From the NCBI GenBank assembly GCA_963821275.1, contig CAWGDF010000008.1, forward strand, positions 310,001 through 374,000: a stretch of 64,000 nucleotides of DNA, written 5' to 3'. How positions within the stretch are numbered: position 1 is the first letter of the stretch; each line of letters begins with the position of its first letter. Positions 43,054-50,327 of this stretch are shown piece after piece. The stretch is from JACVRW01 sp963821275. Lineage in GTDB: Bacteria > Actinomycetota > Thermoleophilia > Solirubrobacterales > Thermoleophilaceae. A program made the position numbers and the translations under genes. The notes beneath the pieces were generated by a model. The model was not told the origin of the DNA and made no database searches. It was given only the letters and a program-made list of their open reading frames with translations.

Positions 43054-43057
43054 CGCT

Positions 43058-44259
43058 TTAGGAGCCGGCGTCCGCTCGCGACCTCCTGCTTCGGCGTCTC
43101 CTTCTCGGGGTCGACGAACGGCTTCGGCACCACGACGGCGCCGACCGTCTCGTCGGGCTTCTCGATCTCGTACTCGGTGCCCAGCTCGGACTGCTCGGTC
43201 GGCACCATCGCGTAGCCGATGTTCTTCTCGAGCCGCGGCGACTAGCAGGCCGAGGTCACCTCGCCGATCCGCTTGCCGTCCTTGTGGACGCGGAACACGT
43301 CGATCATCGAGCCGTCGTTGAAGGAGCCCAGGTTGGCCCCCTCGATCTCGACGCCGATGAGCTGGCGCTTGGGGCCCTCCATCTTGATCTGGTGCAGTGC
43401 GTCCTTGCCGATGAAGTCGGCGCCCTGCTCGAGATCGACCATCCAGTCGTAGCCCATTCCGACCTCGTAGGGGTTCGTGTCGAACCACATGTCGCAGCCG
43501 AGCGCGAGGATGCCGCCCTCGATGCGGCGGATGTGGCAGGGGCCGATCACCGCGAGGTCGTGGGGCTTGCCCGCCTCGAGCACGGCCTCCCAGAGCCGGG
43601 TGCCGTTCTTGCTCGCCTCGTACAGGTAGATCTCGTAGCCCAGCTCGGCGGTGTAGCCGGTGCGCGAGACCAGCACGCGCATTCCGTCGACCTCGAACGG
43701 CCGCACGAAGTAGTACGGGATCTCGAGGATGCTCGTCGCCGAACAGGTCGACCATCACGTCCTTCGACTTCGGCCCCTGCACCTGCACCGGCCCGACGTC
43801 GATCTCCTTCACCGTCACGTCGTAGTCGTTGCCGTAGGCCACGCCGCGGGCCCAGAGCTCGACGTCGCTGTCGGCAAGCGAGAGCCAGAAGCGGTTCTCC
43901 TCCACGCGCAGCAGCACCGGGTCGTTGATGATGCCGCCGTCCGGGAGGGTGTTGAAGACGTACTTGCACTGCCCGACCTGGCACTTGTTCAGGTCGCGCG
44001 CCACCAGGAGGTTGGTGAAGTCGAAGGCGTCGGGGCCGCTGATCTCGATCTGCCGCTCGGCCCCGCCGACGTCCCACAGCGTCACGCCGTTGAGCAGCTG
44101 CCAGTACTCCTCGACCGGGTCGCCGTAGTGCCGCGGGTGGTAGTGGTGGTTGTAGGTGCTGTACAGCTTCGGGCCGTGTCGCCGCGACGCGTAGAAGTAC
44201 GGCGACTTCTTGAGGCGGGTGTAGAGCAGGACTCCGGGGATGTCGTTGGTCTGGGCCAC
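43058..44259 (-). pseudogene. GcvT-type aminomethyltransferase, broken by a frameshift and a stop codon
   Basis: The family sequence continues across three segments: MAQTNDIPGVLLYTRLKKSP to LFGDE, then EIPYYFVRPFEVDGMRVLVS-RTGYTAELGYEIYLY to GKRIGEVTSAC, then SPRLEKNIGYAMVPTE to ETPKQEVA. One extra base near 43731 shifts the first junction. An in-frame TAG (43242-43244) sits where a Tyr or Trp codon is expected in SAC-x-SPRLEKNIG. A further single-base shift near 43080 would give the stop TAA at 43058. Corrected length is about 400 residues, normal for methylene- or methyl-transferring T-proteins. Whether it is inactivated or mis-sequenced is open. Confidence 0.8.
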
Positions 44260-44273
44260 GGTGCGCCTCCTGG

Positions 44274-45161
44274 TTACTGTCGGGTCAGCCGGTCGACGAG
44301 CTGCCGCCGCCAGCGCTCGGTTTGCTCGAGCTCGTTGAACGTATAGATGTGGATGCCTGCGATCCGGGCGGCCGGATCGGCGAAGGCAGGGGCCAGTTGG
44401 CGGAGCAGCTTGGTGGGCGTGTAGCGCCGGGGGAGAAGCAGGCGCCGGAGGAAGCCTCCGTGCGCCCTGAGGAAGCGGGCCGATTGGCCCAGGCCGATCT
44501 TCATGGAGGTGCGCAGGAGCCTGCGGTTGTCCACGGCGCCGGGGACCCCGATCCAGATCGGCAGGAAGGTGCCGCGGTCGCGCACCCGGCGGACCCAGGT
44601 CGCGATCACCTCCGCGTCGAAGCAGATCTGGCTGACGATGTACGTCGCCATCGGCTCCTTCTCGAACATCGCCTCGATCGTGGTCTCGTCGCTGATGAAG
44701 TGATGGCTCTCCGGATAGCCCGCGACGCCTATCTCGGCGAAGCGGTCGTGCAGCTCGTCGATCGCCGACAGCAGGCCGGCCGCGCCCGGGAACTCGCCGG
44801 CCGCCTCGGGGGCGTCTCCGGCGATCACGAACACCTCGCGCACCCCCGCCGCCTCCAGCCGCCGGATCACCTCCTCGAGGTGCGACCGGTCGCGCACCAA
44901 GCGGGCCGAGAGGTGCGGCACGACCGCGTAACCGTCGCGGCTCAGCTGGTCCGCCAGCTCCAGCGTCGCGTCGAGCCCCTTGCTCGGGGACGCGGTGATC
45001 GTGAGCTTGACCTCGCGCGGCACGTGCGCGTGGACCGCGTCGGCAACGCCGTCGAGGGGGAGCATCTCGTAGCGCGGGCGGCGCAGCGCCTCGATCAGCG
45101 ATCGCTCGGCCTGCGGCCCGCTGTCGGACGAGGTGCGCTCTGGGGATCCGATCAGGCTCAT
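44274..45161 (-). CDS. metF: Methylenetetrahydrofolate reductase
   Basis: The 295-residue MetF/MTHFR homologue has EVKLTITASPSKGLDATLEL, VVPHLSARLVRDRSHLEEVI, FVIAGDAPEAAG, AGYPESHHF, and the distal QICFDAEVIATWVRRV and PIWIGVPGAVDN. It converts 5,10-methylene-THF to 5-methyl-THF with flavin. Downstream is the broken GcvT gene on the same strand, 14 bases away. Upstream a divergent gap carries TGATATGTGA and the GntR regulator. Its place beside demethylation genes fits removal or supply of folate-bound methyl groups. Confidence 0.92.
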   Translation of the reverse strand: MSLIGSPERTSSDSGPQAERSLIEALRRPRYEMLPLDGVADAVHAHVPREVKLTITASPSKGLDATLELADQLSRDGYAVVPHLSARLVRDRSHLEEVIRRLEAAGVREVFVIAGDAPEAAGEFPGAAGLLSAIDELHDRFAEIGVAGYPESHHFISDETTIEAMFEKEPMATYIVSQICFDAEVIATWVRRVRDRGTFLPIWIGVPGAVDNRRLLRTSMKIGLGQSARFLRAHGGFLRRLLLPRRYTPTKLLRQLAPAFADPAARIAGIHIYTFNELEQTERWRRQLVDRLTRQ

Positions 45162-45191
45162 CTCCGGTCGCTGGGCACGCCGGCCTCGAAC

Positions 45192-45201
45192 TGATATGTG
45201 A
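45192..45201. promoter_or_regulatory. TGATATGTGA operator-like site upstream of metF
   Basis: TGATATGTGA matches the consensus palindrome TGATATATCA at 8 of 10 positions. It lies 31-40 bases upstream of the metF start at 45161, in the metF-gntR divergent gap. Confidence 0.45.
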
Positions 45202-45293
45202 CGAGCGCGAAGTCGATCGGGCCTCGTATCATGGCGAGGCGGCCACTGCGGGCAGCGGGTCGTCCGAGAGCGATATCGCGTGACGCACAGGTC

Positions 45294-45303
45294 TGAAATA
45301 TCA
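45294..45303. promoter_or_regulatory. TGAAATATCA operator-like site at the GntR regulator start
   Basis: TGAAATATCA (9 of 10 with TGATATATCA) ends 1 base before the GTG start of the GntR regulator. The position implies autoregulation, with the factor binding over its own translation start. Confidence 0.55.
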
Positions 45304-45304
45304 C

Positions 45305-46012
45305 GTGAGGGCAGCGGGGGTCAACCCGCCCCGCCCACCGGCCCCAGGGGACGCTCCCGCCCGCCGGCTGATCGCCGATCGCGCGTACTTCGAGGTCCGC
45401 GACCAGATCGTCACCCTGCAGCTTCCTCCCGGCACGGCACTCATCGAGGACCGGCTGATGCGAGACCTCGAGATCGGGCGCACCCCGCTGCGCGAGGCGA
45501 TCAAGCGGCTCGCGCTCGAGAACCTCGTTGAGGTCCGCCCGCGGCGCGGGACGTACGTCACCGAGGTCAACGTGGCCGACATCGTGCACATCACCGAGGT
45601 CCGAGCCGAGCTCGAGGGCCACGCCGCTCAGCTGGCGGCGATGCGAATGGAGAACGAGGGGCGCGCCCGCGCAGAAGCCCTGCTCACGGACCTGGAAGGG
45701 CTCGATCCCGAGGACAGCGACACGCTCATGCGGATCGACGAGAGCGTCCACCGGCTGGCCTGGGAGGCGGCCGGTAACCCCTACCTGCTCGACACCCTCG
45801 AGGGCTACTTCGCCCTCTCGCTGCGGATCTGGTACCTCGTCATCGACCGCGTGCCCGGCCTCTGGACCGCGGTACACGATCAGCGCGAGATGCTCCACGC
45901 CCTGGTGACGCGCGACGGGCCCCGGGCCCGCTCGCTCATGCAGGAGCACATACTGGCGTTCCAGCGTGAGATCGTGGCGGCCTTCACTCGTCGGGACTCC
46001 GTTCGAGTGTGA
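45305..46012 (+). CDS. GntR/FCD-family transcriptional regulator
   Basis: The 235-residue protein has a winged helix (residues about 25-90) with LQLPPGTALIEDRLMRDLEI, GRTPLREAIKRLALENLVEV and RPRRGTYVTEV. A helical FCD ligand domain follows (about 95-225, HITEVRAELEGHAAQLAAMR, ESVHRLAWEAAGNPYL, HDQREMLHAL). The histidines are those that bind metal and small organic acids or amines in the family. It sits between metF and the dimethylglycine operon, and its own start and the neighbouring promoters share the TGATATATCA motif. It is the leading candidate for that factor. The start GTG 45305 is close to the site. Confidence 0.88.
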   Translation: MRAAGVNPPRPPAPGDAPARRLIADRAYFEVRDQIVTLQLPPGTALIEDRLMRDLEIGRTPLREAIKRLALENLVEVRPRRGTYVTEVNVADIVHITEVRAELEGHAAQLAAMRMENEGRARAEALLTDLEGLDPEDSDTLMRIDESVHRLAWEAAGNPYLLDTLEGYFALSLRIWYLVIDRVPGLWTAVHDQREMLHALVTRDGPRARSLMQEHILAFQREIVAAFTRRDSVRV

Positions 46013-46019
46013 TATATCA
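46010..46019. promoter_or_regulatory. TGATATATCA perfect palindrome before the dimethylglycine operon
   Basis: TGATATATCA, an exact 10-bp palindrome, overlaps the last codon and stop of the GntR gene and lies 21-30 bases ahead of the GTG at 46040. It is the best copy of the motif. Confidence 0.65.
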
Positions 46020-46039
46020 GACCGAAGGCGAGGTGATCA

Positions 46040-48598
46040 GTGGCTGACCGACCCGAACCAGCGAGCTCCCTTCCGGCGACCGCCCGTGCGGTGGTCATCG
46101 GCGCCGGCATCGTAGGCAACAGCCTCGCGCACCACCTCGCCCGCCTGGGCTGGCGGGACCTCGTCCTGATCGACAAGGGACCGCTGCCGAACCCCGGCGG
46201 CTCGACCGGGCACGCGTCCAACTTCATCTATCCGGTCGACCACTCGCGCGAGATGACCTCGCTGACGGGTGACAGCCTCGCGCAGTACCGCGCGCTGGAC
46301 GTGCTCACCGAGTGCGGCGGCATCGAGGTGGCCCGCGCCGAGGAGCGCATGCAGGAGCTGCAGCGCAGGATGTCCTCGGCCGCGTCGTGGGGAGTGGGGC
46401 CGGTGTCCCTACTGACCCCCGACGAGGTCAAGGACCTGGTGCCCTACATCGACGAGAAGGTGATCGTCGGCGGCTTCTACTCGCCCGGCGTGGGCGTGGT
46501 CGACTCGCTGCGGGCCGGGACGCTGATGCGCGAGCAGGCTCAGGAGCTGGGCGCCCTCACCGTGTCGGCGAACACCGAGGTGCTGGGCATCGACGTCGAG
46601 GGCGGGCGCGTGAGCGGCCTTCGCACCAGCCGGGGCGACGTTGAGACGGAGGTGGTGGTGGTCTGCTGCGGCGTCTGGAGCCCGCGGCTGGCGCGCATGG
46701 CGGGTGCGTCCATCCCGCTGACCCCGGCCGTGCACCAGATGATCGACATCGGCCCGGTGCCGCGCTTCGCGGACGCCAAGAGCGCGATCGACTTCCCGAT
46801 CGTCCGGGACATGGACACGAACATGTACGAGCGCCAGGACGGCACGGGGCTCGAGGTGGGCTCCTACGCCCACCGCCCGATCCTCCACGACCCCGACGAC
46901 ATCCCCCCGGTGGAGGAGGCCGCGCTCTCGCCCACCGAGTTCCCCTTCACCGAGAGCGACTTCGTGCAGCAGATGGAGCACGCGCTCGAGCTGATGCCGG
47001 AGATCGTGGGCGACGAGTCCGTGGGCATCAAGTACGCGATCAACGGGCTGCTGTCGCTGACCCCGGACAGCATGCCGATCCTGGGCGAGACGCCCGAGGT
47101 CGCCGGGCTCTGGTCCGGCGCGGCGGTGTGGGTGAAGGAGGGTCCGGGCGTGGGCCGCGCGCTCGCCGAGTGGATGGTCGGTGGCGAGCCCGAGATCGAC
47201 CTCCAGGCGTCCGACGTCGCCCGCTTCTACGAGCACCAGAAGAGCGTCGCTCACGTCAAGGCCCGCGCCGCCGAGGGCTTCAACAAGACCTACGGGATAG
47301 TCCATCCGGGCGAGCAGTGGGCGTCCAACCGCCCGCTGCGGCTGCCGCCCTTCTACGAGCGCGAGCGCGAGCTGGACGCCGTCTTCTTCGAGGCCGCCGG
47401 CTGGGAGCGCCCGCACTGGTACGCGTCGAACGAGCCGCTGCTGGAGGAGTTCGACGATCAGGTGAACGGCCGCGAGGCGGAGTGGGACTCGCGCTGGTGG
47501 TCGCCGATCATCAACGCCGAGCACCTGGCGATGAGGGATCGGGTGGCGGTGTTCGACCTGACTGCGTTCTGCGTCTTCGACATCGTGGGACCGGGTGCTC
47601 TCGAGAGCGTGCAGCGGGTGGCGATGCGGCAGATGGACGTGAAGATCGGCCGCGTGGTCTACACGCCGGTGCTCGGCCCCGGCGGCGGCTTCCGCTCCGA
47701 CCTGACCATCATGCGCCTCGGCGAAGAGCACTTCAGGGTGGTCACGGGCGGCGCCCACGGGATGGCCGACTTCAAGTGGTTCAAGGACCACCTGGCGGAG
47801 GACGGGACGGCCCAGATCTTCGACCTCACGTCGAGCTGGTGCACGCTCGGCCTCTGGGGCCCGCGCGCCCGCGACGTGCTGGCCGGAATCACCAGCGACG
47901 ACGTATCGCACGAGAACTTTCCGTTCGCCTCCTGCCGGACCATCGAGGTCGACACGCTGCGCGTGCTGGCCTCGCGCATCTCCTACGTCGGCGATCTGGG
48001 CTGGGAGCTGTACGCGCCGATCGAGCAGGGGGCGCGGCTCTGGGACCTCGTCTGGGAGGCCGGCCGCCCCCACGGCGTCGTGCCTGCCGGCATCGGCGTG
48101 TACGCCACCACCGGGCGGCTCGAGAAGTGCTACCGAGCCTTCGGCTTCGAGCTCGATGGCGAGTACAACGTCGTCGAGGCCGGGATGGCCTGGGGCAAGG
48201 TCAAGGAGCAGGACTTCGTGGGCAAGGAGGCGCACGTCCGCCACCGGGAGGAGGACCCGGCCGCGATCCTGTGCACGCTCACGGTGGACGACCACACGTC
48301 GAGCGGCGGGCAGCAGCGCTACATGCTCGGGGGCGAGCCGATCCTCACCCGCAACGGCGACCCGCTCACCGATGGCAAGGGCCGCGGCTCCTTCGTGACG
48401 AGCGCCGGGGCCGGCCCGTCCGTGGGCAAGTACATCCTGCTCTCCTATCTGCCGCCCGAGCACGCGAACGTTGGCGAGGAGCTGTCCGTGCTGTACATGG
48501 GCGACCGTTACCCGGTGACCGTGGAGCGCGCCGATTCCACGCCGTTGTTCGACCCCGACAACGAGCGGGTGAAGGCGGCGGGCGCGGCCGTGACGTGA
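46040..48598 (+). CDS. Dimethylglycine dehydrogenase-like FAD-GcvT protein
   Basis: The 852-residue two-module enzyme. The N-terminal DAO domain (about 15-390) holds ARAVVIGAGIVGNSLAHHLA and the FAD-attachment region GHASNFIYPVDHSREM. The C-terminal GcvT/folate domain (about 440-845) has SRISYVGDLGWELYAPIEQG, YRAFGFELDGEYNVVEAGMA and GKGRGSFVTSAGAGPS. Such enzymes demethylate dimethylglycine or sarcosine, give reduced ETF and load methylene on folate. The EtfB/EtfA genes follow with a 4-base overlap, exactly the needed acceptor. The GTG start follows GGCGAGGTGATC. Substrate is inferred. Confidence 0.9.
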   Translation: MADRPEPASSLPATARAVVIGAGIVGNSLAHHLARLGWRDLVLIDKGPLPNPGGSTGHASNFIYPVDHSREMTSLTGDSLAQYRALDVLTECGGIEVARAEERMQELQRRMSSAASWGVGPVSLLTPDEVKDLVPYIDEKVIVGGFYSPGVGVVDSLRAGTLMREQAQELGALTVSANTEVLGIDVEGGRVSGLRTSRGDVETEVVVVCCGVWSPRLARMAGASIPLTPAVHQMIDIGPVPRFADAKSAIDFPIVRDMDTNMYERQDGTGLEVGSYAHRPILHDPDDIPPVEEAALSPTEFPFTESDFVQQMEHALELMPEIVGDESVGIKYAINGLLSLTPDSMPILGETPEVAGLWSGAAVWVKEGPGVGRALAEWMVGGEPEIDLQASDVARFYEHQKSVAHVKARAAEGFNKTYGIVHPGEQWASNRPLRLPPFYERERELDAVFFEAAGWERPHWYASNEPLLEEFDDQVNGREAEWDSRWWSPIINAEHLAMRDRVAVFDLTAFCVFDIVGPGALESVQRVAMRQMDVKIGRVVYTPVLGPGGGFRSDLTIMRLGEEHFRVVTGGAHGMADFKWFKDHLAEDGTAQIFDLTSSWCTLGLWGPRARDVLAGITSDDVSHENFPFASCRTIEVDTLRVLASRISYVGDLGWELYAPIEQGARLWDLVWEAGRPHGVVPAGIGVYATTGRLEKCYRAFGFELDGEYNVVEAGMAWGKVKEQDFVGKEAHVRHREEDPAAILCTLTVDDHTSSGGQQRYMLGGEPILTRNGDPLTDGKGRGSFVTSAGAGPSVGKYILLSYLPPEHANVGEELSVLYMGDRYPVTVERADSTPLFDPDNERVKAAGAAVT

Positions 48599-49362
48599 GG
48601 GTCCTGGTCTGCGTCAAGCGCGTGCCGCTCACGGGCGGGCGGATGGTCCTGACGGCCGACGAGCAGGCGATCGAGACGCGGCACCTCGGCTTCACGATCA
48701 GCCCGCACGAGGAATGCGGGGTCGAGGAGGCCGTGAAGCTCGTCGAGCAGCACGGCGGCGAGGTGACCGTGCTCACGCTCGGCCCGCCGGAGGCCGAGGA
48801 GCAGATCCGCGAGTCGATAGCCGCGGGAGCCGATCGCGGTGTACTGCTGACGGGCGACGGCCAGGAATGGGACCCGCAGGCCACGGCGACGGCAATCCTG
48901 GCCGCGATCGAGGAGGAGCAGGCGGCGGGCGGCGACTTCGACCTGATCGTCTTCGGCAACGAGTCCGCCGACTCGGGCAACTTCCAGGTGGGCATCCGCG
49001 TGGCTCACGCGCTCGGACGGCCGGTCGCCACCGGACTCAAGGGGCTCTCGGTGGAGGACGGGCGCGTCCGCTGTGAGCAGGAGGTCAGCGGCGGGCGCGA
49101 CGTGTACCTGCTTCCGCTCCCGGCGGTCGTGACCGTGCTGGAGGGCATCAACCTGCCGCGCTACCCGTCGGTGCCGGCGAAGCTGCGCGCGCGCCAGAAG
49201 CCGGTCGAGCAGCGTTCGCCGGAGCGGCCCGGGTCACGGCTCGAGATGGTGCGCCTACTCGTGCCGCCCGGGCAGGGCAAGCAGGCGGAGATACTCGGCA
49301 ACGGCCCCGAGGCGGCGCCGGCCGTCCTGGAGGTCATGCGCGACCTGGGGGTGGCCCGGTGA
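48595..49362 (+). CDS. etfB: Electron transfer flavoprotein beta subunit
   Basis: The 255-residue protein starts MRVLVCVKRVPLTGGRMVL and has EECGVEEAVKLVEQHGGEVT, FDLIVFGNESADSGNFQVG and VEDGRVRCEQEVSGGRDVYL, the standard ETF-beta blocks. It binds AMP and forms a heterodimer with EtfA to shuttle single electrons from flavin dehydrogenases. The GTG 48595 overlaps the preceding TGA. The stop overlaps the etfA GTG. The set matches an oxidative demethylation electron chain. Confidence 0.92.
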   Translation: MRVLVCVKRVPLTGGRMVLTADEQAIETRHLGFTISPHEECGVEEAVKLVEQHGGEVTVLTLGPPEAEEQIRESIAAGADRGVLLTGDGQEWDPQATATAILAAIEEEQAAGGDFDLIVFGNESADSGNFQVGIRVAHALGRPVATGLKGLSVEDGRVRCEQEVSGGRDVYLLPLPAVVTVLEGINLPRYPSVPAKLRARQKPVEQRSPERPGSRLEMVRLLVPPGQGKQAEILGNGPEAAPAVLEVMRDLGVAR

Positions 49363-50327
49363 CCGTCCTGGTCCTGGTCGAGCACGGCGGCGGAGGGGTC
49401 GACGAGCTGTCCCTCCAGGCGCTGACGCTCGCCCGCGAGCTCGCGGGCGGAGAGCCGCTCGAGGCGGTCCTGGTGGGCGACGGTGGACGCGAGGCCGCGG
49501 TGGAGCTGGGCGCCCACGGGGTGGCGACCGCTCACGTGGCCGAGGACGAGCGGCTGGCCGCCTACGCTCCGGGCGGCTGGGCGCGGAGCACGATCGAGCT
49601 GATAGAGCGGCTCGAGCCGAGCGCCGTCGCGGCGGCGGGCAGCAATCGCGGCAACGAGGTGCTGAGCCACGTCGCGGCTCGCCTCGACCTCCCGTTCGCC
49701 GCGAACTGCAGCGCGGTCGGAAGCGGCTCGCCGCTCGAGGTGACACGCGTGCGCTGGGGCGGCAGCCTCCTCGAGGAGGCTCGCCTCCACGGCTCGCCTG
49801 CTCTGCTCACGGTTGCGCCGCACACGGTGGCGGTGGACCCCGCGGCCGACTCCGACCCGCCGGCCATCGAGGCCTTCGGCCCCGGCCTCGACGACGCCGA
49901 CCTCGCAGTGCAGGTCTCGGAGCACGTCAGCACCGTCACCTCGGGGGTCTCGCTCGCCGACGCCAAGGTGGTCGTGAGCGGCGGCCGCGGCGTGGGCTCG
50001 GCCGACGGCTTCGCGATCCTCGAGGAGCTTGCGGGGATGCTGGGTGCGGCGGTCGGATGCTCGCGGGTCGTGACCAGCGCCGGCTGGCGCCCCCACACCG
50101 ACCAGGTGGGACAGACCGGCACCAAGGTCTCGCCCGACCTCTACATCGCCTGCGGGATCAGCGGAGCCACCCAGCACATCGCGGGCTGCAAGGGGGCGAA
50201 GAAGATCCTCGTAATCAACTCCGACGCCGAGGCGCCCATCATGGCGAGCGCCGACTACGCGGTGATCGGCGACCTCGCCGAGATCGTCCCCGCGATCACG
50301 GCCGAGCTGCGAAAGGGGACCACATAG
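49359..50327 (+). CDS. etfA: Electron transfer flavoprotein alpha subunit
   Basis: The 322-residue protein starts MTVLVLVEHGGGG and has the FAD-binding C-domain: KVVVSGGRGVGSADGFAILE, VTSAGWRPHTDQVGQTGTKV and YIACGISGATQHIAGCKGAK, ending in AIMASADYAVIGDL-like DAEAPIMASADYAVIGDLAE. It is the FAD-carrying partner of EtfB. The next gene's reading frame opens inside its last codons, so the chain continues without a gap into the membrane iron-sulfur protein. Confidence 0.92.
   Translation: MTVLVLVEHGGGGVDELSLQALTLARELAGGEPLEAVLVGDGGREAAVELGAHGVATAHVAEDERLAAYAPGGWARSTIELIERLEPSAVAAAGSNRGNEVLSHVAARLDLPFAANCSAVGSGSPLEVTRVRWGGSLLEEARLHGSPALLTVAPHTVAVDPAADSDPPAIEAFGPGLDDADLAVQVSEHVSTVTSGVSLADAKVVVSGGRGVGSADGFAILEELAGMLGAAVGCSRVVTSAGWRPHTDQVGQTGTKVSPDLYIACGISGATQHIAGCKGAKKILVINSDAEAPIMASADYAVIGDLAEIVPAITAELRKGTT

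Noticed and set aside
43242..43244. TAG read as pyrrolysine
   Set aside because: The gene also has frameshifts, GcvT proteins are not known Pyl proteins, and no pyl gene is in the window.
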